Shown here: positions 25,941-33,790 of the stretch, piece by piece | Layout of the letters: each line of letters opens with the position of its first letter | Numbering within the stretch: position 1 is the stretch's first letter | Assembly: GCF_000307225.1 (NCBI RefSeq) | Contig: NZ_HE978620.1 | Location: 88,304-122,270 of the forward strand | Direction: 5' to 3' | Length of the DNA: 33,967 nucleotides | DNA from: Anaerococcus vaginalis | GTDB taxonomy: Bacteria; Bacillota; Clostridia; Tissierellales; Peptoniphilaceae | The notes under the pieces: generated by a model | Databases searched by the model: none | Seen by the model: only the letters and a program-made list of their open reading frames with translations | What the model was told of the DNA's origin: nothing | Translations under genes and position numbers: made by a program

Positions 25941-27170
25941 TTAAGCTCCTAGATATTCAATTTCCCCTCCAAGCTTTTTAAAAGTTTCAAAAAATGATGG
26001 ATAGGATTTATTTACTGCCTTGTAATTTTTTATTATTATATCTCCACTAGAAAGTAATGATGCAATTGCCGATGCCATTACAATTCTGTGGTCGTTGAAA
26101 GAATCAACTTCTCCTTTTTTTATTTTTCCAGAAATCTTCAAACTATCTCCTATAATTTCACACTTTGCTCCCAAGTCATTAAGCATTTTAGAAGTTGATT
26201 CTAGCCTATCACTTTCTTTAAGTCTTAATCTTTTTCCATTTATTATATAAGAGTCTTTATCAAGAATTGTCAAAAGCACCGCAAGGATTGGACAAAGATC
26301 TGGAATTTGTGAAATATCTATTTCAAGCCCCTTATTTTCCTTTTTGCAAATTTTTATTTTTTCGATAATTTCTACAATTTCCCTGTCTTTTTGAAGAGAA
26401 TTTTTATTTAGATTATTTATTTTTATCTGAGAATTTATGAGATTTGCCCCATAAAAAAAGGCTGAGTTTGACCAATCGCCCTCTACATAATAATTTTTTG
26501 GTGATTTTATTTGTGGATTTTCTATAAAATAGGAATTATTTTTCCTTTCTACACTCACATTAAAATCTTTTAAAACTTTCCTTGTTATGTCTATGTATCC
26601 AATAGATTCTGGAATTTCCTTTAGTTTTATTGTAGTTTTTCCAGAAATTTTACTTGCCGAAAGCATTATTGCACTTATATACTGGCTTGATTTGTTTTCT
26701 AAAAATTCAAATTCTCCTGATTTCATCTCACCTGAAATCATGTAAGGAATTTTTTCGGATGAAATTTTAAGACCATGCTCTCTTAAATTTTTTATAAGCT
26801 CAAGATTTGGTCTTTCGCCTAGTCTTTTTTCTCCAATAATTTCAGTATTTTTTGAAAAATGAGAGCATACTCCTGTAAAAAATCTCAATGATGAACCAGA
26901 TTCGTACATATCAATTTTTGCTTGTTCTTTTTTTTCTTTTGGGGGAATTATTTTTACAGAATTTTCATTTTTTTCAATCTTAACTCCCAAATTTTTTAGG
27001 GCATCTATGGTAACATTTATATCTTTTGAAAATTCATTTATATAAATATTTGTAGGATTTTCGCAAAGTCCTGCCAATATCAAAGCCCTGTGGGCAAAAG
27101 ATTTTGATGAAATAGCATCAATTTCTCCCTTTAATTTTGATGGTCTTATTAAAATATTATCTGTTTTCAT
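25941..27170 (-). CDS. aroA: 3-phosphoshikimate 1-carboxyvinyltransferase (EPSP synthase)
   Basis: A 409-residue enzyme joining PEP to shikimate-3-phosphate. Landmarks: SSKSFAHRALILAGL (substrate Lys/Arg loop), YESGSSLRFFTGV, IPDLCPILAVL with the catalytic Asp, RLKESDRLEST and DHRIVMASAIAS. The glycine-rich PEP loop reads ESGSSLRF in place of the common GNSGT(T/A)MR, which suggests a divergent subclass. The start codon lies inside the aroB end (14-base overlap), so translation is coupled, and the next gene follows without a gap. Length is slightly short of the usual 420-430. Confidence 0.95.
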   Translation of the reverse strand: MKTDNILIRPSKLKGEIDAISSKSFAHRALILAGLCENPTNIYINEFSKDINVTIDALKNLGVKIEKNENSVKIIPPKEKKEQAKIDMYESGSSLRFFTGVCSHFSKNTEIIGEKRLGERPNLELIKNLREHGLKISSEKIPYMISGEMKSGEFEFLENKSSQYISAIMLSASKISGKTTIKLKEIPESIGYIDITRKVLKDFNVSVERKNNSYFIENPQIKSPKNYYVEGDWSNSAFFYGANLINSQIKINNLNKNSLQKDREIVEIIEKIKICKKENKGLEIDISQIPDLCPILAVLLTILDKDSYIINGKRLRLKESDRLESTSKMLNDLGAKCEIIGDSLKISGKIKKGEVDSFNDHRIVMASAIASLLSSGDIIIKNYKAVNKSYPSFFETFKKLGGEIEYLGA

Positions 27171-28188
27171 AAATTTCTGTTAAATCCTTTAAATCTATAT
27201 TTAAAATCTCACATGAGCCTAATTTTTTTACAACAATAATATTAATTGTATTTTTTTTCGATTTTTTATCTACCATACAAACTTTTATTATCTTTTCTGT
27301 AGGAAAATCAATTTCCCTATCTAGTTCATATTTTTGTAAAACTTCTAAAAATTCTTGGTAAAAATCTTTATAGAAATTTTTAACCATAATTTTCATACCC
27401 AAGGCTACTGCATGACCATGGCTTATCTCATAATTTGAATTTTTTTCAATGGCATGGGCAAAGGTATGGCCATAGTTTAAAATCTGCCTAATCCCCTTAT
27501 CTTTTTCATCTTTTTTTACCAATTCTTTTTTTATGACAAGACATTTTTTAATTAGGGATGGAAGATTTTTATAATTTTTATCAACTTTTTCTTTGGCGAT
27601 TTCTTCAAAAATCGACTTATCTTTTATCATTCCATATTTTATTGCTTCAGCTAAACCATCTTCAAAAAAATAATCTGACAAAGTTTTTAAAAAGTCTGTA
27701 TCTATAAAAACTTTTTTGGGTTGGTAAAAAGTTCCACACAAATTTTTACCAGATTTTAAATTTACGGCTGTTTTTCCTCCAACTGACGAGTCGATTGCTG
27801 ATAAAAAAGTTGTAGGAATTGCAATAAAATCAAGACCCCTAAGATAAAGTGAAGCTGCAAGTCCTGCAATATCTCCAACAACTCCTCCACCAAAGGCTAT
27901 AAATAAATCATTTCTCCTATATTCATTTTCTGCTGCAAATTCCAAAATTTTTATAAGATTTTCTGTTGACTTTGAACTTTCTCCATTTTTCAAAATAAAT
28001 TCTTCATAAGAAAAGCCATCAAGCTGTCTTATTAATTTTTCTCTATGAATTTTATAAACAAAATCATCGCTAATAATTAAAATTTTTGAATTTGGATAAA
28101 ATTCTTTCAAGTATGTATTTAATTCTTCTATTGTTTTTTCTCCTATGTCTATATCATAAGGATTTTCCAAATCAACTCTTAATCTCAT
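27157..28188 (-). CDS. aroB: 3-dehydroquinate synthase
   Basis: A 343-residue NAD- and metal-dependent enzyme making 3-dehydroquinate from DAHP. NAD loop: FGGGVVGDIAGLAAS. The core signature is IPTTFLSAIDSSVGGKTAVN. Metal ligands lie in GLAEAIKYGMI (Glu), NYGHTFAHAIE and SHGHAVALGM (His). I place the start at ATG 28188, which overlaps the tyrA stop as TAATG and has GGAAG upstream; an in-frame GTG two codons earlier (28194) is possible. The gene stays open through a run of eight T (27251-27258), useful as a control for the frameshifted neighbours. Confidence 0.96.
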   Translation of the reverse strand: MRLRVDLENPYDIDIGEKTIEELNTYLKEFYPNSKILIISDDFVYKIHREKLIRQLDGFSYEEFILKNGESSKSTENLIKILEFAAENEYRRNDLFIAFGGGVVGDIAGLAASLYLRGLDFIAIPTTFLSAIDSSVGGKTAVNLKSGKNLCGTFYQPKKVFIDTDFLKTLSDYFFEDGLAEAIKYGMIKDKSIFEEIAKEKVDKNYKNLPSLIKKCLVIKKELVKKDEKDKGIRQILNYGHTFAHAIEKNSNYEISHGHAVALGMKIMVKNFYKDFYQEFLEVLQKYELDREIDFPTEKIIKVCMVDKKSKKNTINIIVVKKLGSCEILNIDLKDLTEIYENR

Positions 28189-28994
28189 TACCACATCTTC
28201 TTCCTTATATCATTTCCTCTTTTTAGTTGAGCTTTTAACCTATCTACATCATTATTTTCTAAATCATTTTTTAATTCTTTCAAGTTTCTTATCATTATAT
28301 CTATATCTTCAATTAAAAAATTTTTATTTGATAAAAATAATTCTGACCATAAATTTTCATCAATTTTTGAAACTCTTGTCATATCTTTTAAACTTCCAGC
28401 AGAAAATCCACTATGGTAAATGCTTTTTTCATTTAATATATAAGCATTAGAAATCACATGGCAAAGCTGGGATGTAAAAGAAATCATTTGGTCGTGTTTT
28501 TCTGGACTTGCCTTTACAAATTTATTAAAACCAATTTTTTTAAATAAAGAAATTTCATCATCATCTAAATCATCAACATAAATCATTGAGGCATTAATGT
28601 ATAAATCTTTCAAAGAGGATTCAAATCCATAAACTTCTCTTCCTGCCATAGGATGAATAGACTTATAGGTAAAAGAATATTTTTCTGATAAGTCTTTTAT
28701 ATATGGATACAAATTATTTTTTACTCCAGAAATTTCCATAACTGTATTGGATAAATATTTATAATTTTCTCCAACAAATTTTTTAATAGTAGATGGATTC
28801 AGACAAATAATTGTAAGATCCATTTTTTTAAAATCATTTTTATCTTCTATTATTTTTATGCCAAAATTTTGGGCCTCTTGTTTAGTTTTTTCATTTATAT
28901 CATATCCGTAAACTACATTGTTACTATACTCTATAAAAGCCTTGGCAAAAGAACCACCCATTAATCCTAGACCCACTATAGCAATTTTTTTCAT
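28188..28994 (-). CDS. tyrA: Prephenate dehydrogenase
   Basis: A 268-residue NAD(P)-dependent enzyme oxidising prephenate to 4-hydroxyphenylpyruvate, the tyrosine branch. The Rossmann start is KIAIVGLGLMGGSFAKAF. IHPMAGREVYGFESS is the conserved prephenate site, and SFTSQLCHVISNAY and GSLKDMTRVS follow in the helical domain. No ACT domain is attached, so no built-in tyrosine sensing is visible. It is the first gene of the cluster, behind a promoter at 29028-29055. The chorismate mutase needed upstream of it is fused to AroE/AroK three genes later. Confidence 0.93.
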   Translation of the reverse strand: MKKIAIVGLGLMGGSFAKAFIEYSNNVVYGYDINEKTKQEAQNFGIKIIEDKNDFKKMDLTIICLNPSTIKKFVGENYKYLSNTVMEISGVKNNLYPYIKDLSEKYSFTYKSIHPMAGREVYGFESSLKDLYINASMIYVDDLDDDEISLFKKIGFNKFVKASPEKHDQMISFTSQLCHVISNAYILNEKSIYHSGFSAGSLKDMTRVSKIDENLWSELFLSNKNFLIEDIDIMIRNLKELKNDLENNDVDRLKAQLKRGNDIRKKMW

Positions 28995-29027
28995 TAATCT
29001 TTCCTTATAATTAAGTATTTTCTTTAT

Positions 29028-29055
29028 ATTATATCAAAATAATTTTTTTAGTAAA
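29028..29055 (-). promoter_or_regulatory. Promoter of the tyrA-aro cluster
   Basis: TTTACT (29050-29055) and TATAAT (29028-29033) with a 16-base spacer on the minus strand, just beyond the hpf terminator. The leader to tyrA is about 25-30 bases, so no room for an attenuator or T-box. Confidence 0.65.
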
Positions 29056-29060
29056 AGCAC

Positions 29061-29089
29061 AAAAAAAACTGCTGCAAAAATGCAGCAGT
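29061..29089 (-). terminator. Rho-independent terminator of hpf
   Basis: ACTGCTGCA (29068-29076) pairs with TGCAGCAGT (29081-29089) around AAAA, followed on the minus strand by a run of eight U. One of the few GC-rich stems in the window. Confidence 0.92.
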
Positions 29090-29098
29090 GATAATTTT

Positions 29099-29629
29099 TT
29101 ATTCAGGAATAATTAATCCGTAATGTCCATCTTTTCTTTTATATACAAGTCTTGTTTTCATTTCTTCATCATCTAGGTATATAAAGAAATCGTGGTTTAA
29201 TAATTCCATTTGCATACAAGCTTCTTCATCGCTCATAGGTCTTAGAACTATTTCTTTTTGTCTTTTAATTTGTGGATTATCATTCTTTTTTTCTTCAATA
29301 TCATCTAAGGATTCAAATTTTATTGACTCTCCATTTCTTCTATTTCTTTGAAGTCTTGTTTTTTGTTTTCTAATTTGACGAACCAAAGCATCAATCACCT
29401 TGTCAATTCCAGTTGAAAAGTTATCATTTATCTCTTCTGCCCTTAAAATTGTGCCGCCCTTTAGAAAAATAGTTGATTCAACTTTTTTTAAATTACCTTC
29501 GGTAGAAAATTTGAGGTCCATTTCTTCTTCCTTGTTGAAATATTTGTCAAGCCTATCAAATTTTTCCTTAGCTTCTTCTTTTAAGCTTTCATAAACATTG
29601 ATGTTTTTACCTTTAATATTTAATTTCAT
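29099..29629 (-). CDS. hpf: Ribosome hibernation promoting factor, long form
   Basis: A 176-residue HPF. The N-terminal domain (1-100) starts KLNIKGKNINVYESLKEEAKEKFDRLDKYF and binds the decoding region. A charged linker (RLQRNRRNG to about 125) leads to the C-terminal dimerisation domain (about 127-176) with EIVLRPMSDEEACMQMELLNHDFFIYLD and YKRKDGHYGLI. Both domains together define the long form, which alone can pair ribosomes into 100S particles in stationary phase. AGGAGGTTCAAT-type ribosome site (GGAGG) before the ATG. Monocistronic with its own terminator; it is divergent from the S9 peptidase gene. Confidence 0.96.
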   Translation of the reverse strand: MKLNIKGKNINVYESLKEEAKEKFDRLDKYFNKEEEMDLKFSTEGNLKKVESTIFLKGGTILRAEEINDNFSTGIDKVIDALVRQIRKQKTRLQRNRRNGESIKFESLDDIEEKKNDNPQIKRQKEIVLRPMSDEEACMQMELLNHDFFIYLDDEEMKTRLVYKRKDGHYGLIIPE

Positions 29630-29655
29630 ATTGAACCTCCATCGTTTTGATGTTA

Positions 29656-29684
29656 TATATATACCCCAAGAAAAAAATTGTAAA
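29656..29684 (-). promoter_or_regulatory. Promoter of hpf
   Basis: TTTACA (29679-29684), a 17-base spacer and TATATA (29656-29661) on the minus strand. The alternating TA stretch allows small register shifts. Confidence 0.5.
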
Positions 29685-29716
29685 CCTAATAGTTTTTTCT
29701 TTATTGAAATTTAATG

Positions 29717-29722
29717 TATAAT
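29717..29722 (+). promoter_or_regulatory. Likely -10 element for the S9 peptidase operon
   Basis: TATAAT preceded by TG, 22 bases before the ATG at 29745, which has AAGGAGG. No good -35 box is seen at 16-18 bases. Confidence 0.4.
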
Positions 29723-29744
29723 GAGATAAAAACAAGGAGGAAAA

Positions 29745-31652
29745 ATGCAGAATTTAAAAATAAATGATATTTTAACTTATAATTTTTATTCAGATCTTAA
29801 AATATCTAATGATGAAAAATATTTGGCTTTTTTGAAAAATAATGCCAACATAGATGAAAATAAATATAATTCTTTTCTTTATATTTTTGATATAGAAAAA
29901 ATAAAAATTTAAAATTTCTGATAATAAAAAAGTTAATCTTTTTATCTTTGATGAATTTGATAATTTAATTTTCAAGGAAAAATCAGATGATGAATATGAT
30001 TATTTTTATAAAAAAGATAAGTCGATGGGAATTTCTTCTTTAGCTTTTAAAATTGATAAAAATGTATCTTATATTAAAGATTTGAAAAATGGATACTATT
30101 TGATTAAAGCTAGTGATAAATTAAGCAAAGAAGGAAGAAAAAATAAAAAGAAAATTCTTTTTATAAGGAAATTACAAAATTGCCTTTTTATTTTAATGGA
30201 GAAGGCTTCATAAAAAATGAAATTACAAGCCTATACCTATACAAAAAAGATGACTCTAGTTTGATATTTTTAAGGGAATTTTCAAATGAAAGTATAAATG
30301 CTCTTGCCATAAATAAAAAAGCTGACAAGTTAGCCCTTGTTATCGGGAAAAATGATAAGGATGTTTCAAGACTAAAAGATGATTTGCTTATTTTTGATTT
30401 AAAAACAAAGGAAGAAAAAATCATAATAGAAAATATTTTCTCATATTACGATTTATTTTTTGATGAAAATGATGATATTATCTTTGTCGGAACTGATATG
30501 AAAAAGGGCGGAATAAACGAGGATGCCTTTATTTATAAAACAGATTTATCGGGAAAATATAAAAAAATAAGTCCAGTTGATTTTGATAAATCTTTTGGAA
30601 ATTCTATAGGAAGTGATGCAAGAGTTGAATCCTTCAAAACTTTTTCTTACAAAAATCAAAAACTTTACTTTATAGTTACAGAAAAAGAAGAATCAAAACT
30701 TTATTCATTAGACAAAAATAATAATTTAAAGCTCGAAATTTCAGGATGTGTTGAAGATTTTGTAGTGGCTGATGAAAATATTTATTATTTTGCCATGACA
30801 GAAGACAGACTCTCCCACCTAAAAGATAAAAAAAGTGGAAAAATTTTACTAGATAATAAAATAAAATCATCACTTGGAAAAATCGAAGAGTTTTATTTTG
30901 AATCAAACGGAGATAAAATTAAAGGCTTTGTCCTTCTTCCAGTTGATTTTGATAAAAACAAAAAATACCCAACACTTTTATCAATCCACGGTGGTCCAAA
31001 AACAGAACTTTCAAATATTTTTCACCACGAACACCAAGTTTTTGCAAATGACGGCTATATAATAATTTATACTAACCCACACGGTTCTAGCGGAAATGGA
31101 GTGAAATTTTCTGATATTAGGGGCAAATATGGAACAATTGACTATGAAGATTTGATGAATTTTACAGATTTTGCCATTAAAAAATATCCTCAAATTGATG
31201 AGAAGAATATGGGAGTTTATGGAGGATCTTATGGTGGCTTTATGACAAATTGGATTATTTCTCACACAAATAGATTTAAAGCTGCAAATTCTCAAAGATC
31301 AATTTCAAATTGGACTTCATTTTATGGAACATCTGATATAGGATATTATTTTGCAAAAGATCAAACAGGAGCAGATCCTTGGGATAATTTAGAAAAAATG
31401 TGGAACCAATCTCCAATAAAATATGCAAAAAATGTAAAAACTCCAACCATGTTCATTCATTCTGATGAGGATTATAGGTGCCCACTGGAACAAGGACTTC
31501 AAATGTATACAAGAATAAAAGAAAATGGAGTTGATACAAAAATGTATATTTTCCATGGAGAAAATCACGAACTTTCAAGATCAGGAAAGCCAAAAGCAAG
31601 AATAAAAAGGCTTGAGGCTATAAAAAAATGGTTTGATGGGTATTTAAAATGA
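29745..31652 (+). pseudogene. S9-family prolyl oligopeptidase / acylaminoacyl-peptidase, frameshifted twice
   Basis: The start ATG 29745 (AAGGAGG upstream) reads MQNLKINDILTYNFYSDLK and stops at 29912. Removing one base in the A5/T3 tract 29903-29910 joins it to SDNKKVNLFIFDEFDN in the next frame, open to 30213. Adding one base at 30145-30149 or 30151-30154 leads into EITKLPFYFNGEGF and the long C-terminal frame to 31652. The restored length is 635 residues, the usual size. The N-terminal half is a beta-propeller; the C-terminal hydrolase domain has the nucleophile GVYGGSYGGFMTNW, Asp in FIHSDEDYRCPLEQG and His in FHGENHELSRSG. It would be a cytosolic serine peptidase for short peptides. The longest fragment (30180-31652) still carries the catalytic domain, but lacks the N-terminal part of the propeller. 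Confidence 0.85.
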
Positions 31653-32515
31653 GAAAAAATAAAAAATCAACTAGTTTAAAATTTATTTTGACTTTAATTG
31701 AAAGAATAAAAAATCACGACTTAATGACCTTGGCATCTTCCCTATCTTATTATTTTCTTTCAGCATCCATTCCTATGCTTTTGGTTTTATTAAATTTTGT
31801 AACAAAATTTATGAAAGGAAATGAAGATGTGGTAGTAGATACAATAAAATTATTGCCAGATTCAATTAGGGGAGTTATTTTGATACTTGTAGACTCAATT
31901 ATTGATTCAGGCTCAGTTTCAACCATATCAACCATAACTTTGCTCTTTGCCCTTTGGTCTGCCTCAAAAGGAGTTTCAAAAATTCTTCTTGCCATAAATG
32001 TAGCCTATGGAATTGACGATAACCATTCAATGATAAAAAATAAAATATTTGGATTTTTATATACCTTTGTCCTAATTTTTATTGTCCTTTTTATATTTTT
32101 ATTAAAAATATATTCTGGAGGAATTTTGCTTTTACTTGAAAAAATTTTAAGACTCATAAATTCATCTTTTTCCCTTGATGAATTTACTTGGTTAATAAAT
32201 TTAGTTTCTGGAATAATTCCTCCATTAATATTAATCCTAGGACTTACCCTCCTATATAAATTTGCTCCCTACAATGATTCTATAAAAATAAGTTTCAAAG
32301 ATGCTTTTGTTGGATCAATTTCTACAAGTATTATGATTTCCATTACAAGTTTTGGATATTCATTTTTCTTAAATAATATGAGCAATATGTCAGTAATTTA
32401 TGGAGCTTTGGCAGGAATAATTGCCCTTTTAGTTTGGTTGCTTTTATTTTCTTTAACCATAATTTTAGGAGCAGAAATAATTGCATCATATATGAAAACA
32501 AAAAAATGCCTATAG
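31649..32515 (+). CDS. YihY/BrkB-family inner membrane protein
   Basis: A 288-residue integral membrane protein with about six hydrophobic segments. The N-terminus LMTLASSLSYYFLSASIPMLLVLLNF is the conserved amphipathic and first membrane region of the family. ALWSASKGVSKILLAINVAYGI and YKFAPYNDSIKISFKDAFVGS, then YGALAGIIALLVWLL, are further hallmarks. These proteins were once annotated as ribonuclease BN or serum-resistance factor BrkB; the function is not settled. It overlaps the S9 peptidase by 4 bases and lies 9 bases before the next gene, so it is in one operon. Confidence 0.9.
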   Translation: MRKNKKSTSLKFILTLIERIKNHDLMTLASSLSYYFLSASIPMLLVLLNFVTKFMKGNEDVVVDTIKLLPDSIRGVILILVDSIIDSGSVSTISTITLLFALWSASKGVSKILLAINVAYGIDDNHSMIKNKIFGFLYTFVLIFIVLFIFLLKIYSGGILLLLEKILRLINSSFSLDEFTWLINLVSGIIPPLILILGLTLLYKFAPYNDSIKISFKDAFVGSISTSIMISITSFGYSFFLNNMSNMSVIYGALAGIIALLVWLLLFSLTIILGAEIIASYMKTKKCL

Positions 32516-32524
32516 GAATTAATA

Positions 32525-33217
32525 ATGGAAAGATACGCAATAATTGATAAAAAATACAAAAGAGAAATAGTCCTTCTAAAAGCAAGACCTTGCAAGTGGG
32601 GAAAATGTAGGTTTTGTGATTATATAGAAGATAATGAAATTGATGAAGAAAAAATTGATGAAATTAATAAAAAAGTTTTAGAAAGAGTTACAGGAAAATT
32701 TGGAGTTCTTGAAGTTATAGATTCAGCATCATTTTTTGAACTAACAGAAAATACCAAAAAAATGATTAAAGAAATAGCCGATGAAAAAAACATCCACACC
32801 CTATTTTTTGAATGCCACTGGATTTATAGGAAAAAAGTCAATGAAATAAAAAAATATTTTAAAAATCAAAAAATAATTATTAAAACTGGAGTAGAAACTT
32901 TTGACAATGATTTTCGTGAAAATTATCTAAAAAAAGGAGCAAGTTTTAAAACTTACAAGGATGTTTTAAAATATTTTGATTCACCTTGCCTTATGGTTGG
33001 AATAAAGGGACAAACAAAAGAAATGATTGATAAAGATATGAATATAATTTTAAATAATTTCTCCCATGCAACCGTAAATGTTTTTAATGAAAATTCAACA
33101 GATGTAAAAAGAGATGATGAGCTTGTAAAATGGTTTTTGGAAAAATATCACCATACATTAAAAGAAAATCCAAAAATTGACTACCTATATAATATTACAG
33201 ATTTTGGAGTTGGCTGA
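32525..33217 (+). CDS. Radical-SAM-like protein with an atypical CX4CX2C cluster motif
   Basis: A 230-residue protein whose N-terminus carries RPCKWGKCRFCDY, with Cys23, Cys28 and Cys31 spaced CX4CX2C, not the usual radical-SAM CX3CX2C. The later pattern (VLEVIDSASFFEL, HTLFFECHWIY, IIIKTGVETFDNDFRENYL, PCLMVGIKGQTKEMI) resembles the strand-and-helix order of a partial TIM barrel, and GVETFD sits where radical-SAM enzymes contact SAM. I infer a SAM-cleaving 4Fe-4S enzyme; the substrate is unknown. Non-canonical radical-SAM families with this start, such as the queuine-salvage lyases of clostridia (QueL), are worth comparing, but no other queuosine gene is here. Its stop overlaps the next start (TGATG). 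Confidence 0.6.
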   Translation: MERYAIIDKKYKREIVLLKARPCKWGKCRFCDYIEDNEIDEEKIDEINKKVLERVTGKFGVLEVIDSASFFELTENTKKMIKEIADEKNIHTLFFECHWIYRKKVNEIKKYFKNQKIIIKTGVETFDNDFRENYLKKGASFKTYKDVLKYFDSPCLMVGIKGQTKEMIDKDMNIILNNFSHATVNVFNENSTDVKRDDELVKWFLEKYHHTLKENPKIDYLYNITDFGVG

Positions 33218-33753
33218 TGAAAAATGAGCTTAGAAGATATTTTATAAATAATAGAAAAAAAATTTCCCCATCCGATAAAAAAATGTGGGATGATAAGATA
33301 AAAAATAAACTTTTATCTAGTAATTATTATAAAAATGCTAAATCAATTTTTATTTATTATTCAATGGATGATGAGATTGACACGAAAGAAATAATAAAAA
33401 AAGCATTTTTAGATAAAAAGGAAGTTTATATACCAAAAATTACAGGAAAACTTACAATGATTCCTGTTTTACTTAAATCATTTGATGATCTTGTTGATGG
33501 TAAATATAAAATAAAAACTTCAAGACTAGAAAAAACAAAGGAAAAAATAGACCTTACCATAGTTCCAGGACTTTCCTTTGATGAGAATAAATATAGGCTT
33601 GGTTATGGTGGAGGTTTTTATGATTATTATATAAAAAATCACAAGTCCTTTTACATCGGTTTATTTTACCAAATAAATAAATCTTACAAATTAAATTTTG
33701 ATGATTTTGACCAAAAATTAGATTTAATAATTACAGATAAAAAAATATATTAA
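33217..33753 (+). CDS. 5-formyltetrahydrofolate cyclo-ligase
   Basis: A 178-residue enzyme converting 5-formyl-THF and ATP to 5,10-methenyl-THF, returning stored folate to the one-carbon pool. The N-terminal KNELRRYFINNRKKIS is the family start. IFIYYSMDDEIDTKEII and VPGLSFDENKYRLGYGGGFYDYYI, the nucleotide/phosphate loop, are diagnostic. Length is typical. Last gene of the S9-YihY-radicalSAM operon, coupled to the previous gene by a TGATG overlap. Confidence 0.93.
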   Translation: MKNELRRYFINNRKKISPSDKKMWDDKIKNKLLSSNYYKNAKSIFIYYSMDDEIDTKEIIKKAFLDKKEVYIPKITGKLTMIPVLLKSFDDLVDGKYKIKTSRLEKTKEKIDLTIVPGLSFDENKYRLGYGGGFYDYYIKNHKSFYIGLFYQINKSYKLNFDDFDQKLDLIITDKKIY

Positions 33754-33756
33754 AAA

Positions 33757-33776
33757 ATCCTAGCAAAAGCTAGGAT
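33757..33776 (-). terminator. Hairpin after the cyclo-ligase gene
   Basis: ATCCTAGC (33757-33764) pairs with GCTAGGAT (33769-33776) around AAAA. The T run needed for termination lies only on the minus-strand side (A run 33752-33757 on plus), so it would best stop a transcript arriving from beyond the window, though it may also serve the plus-strand operon. Confidence 0.5.
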
Positions 33777-33790
33777 CAGGCTGTTTACAA

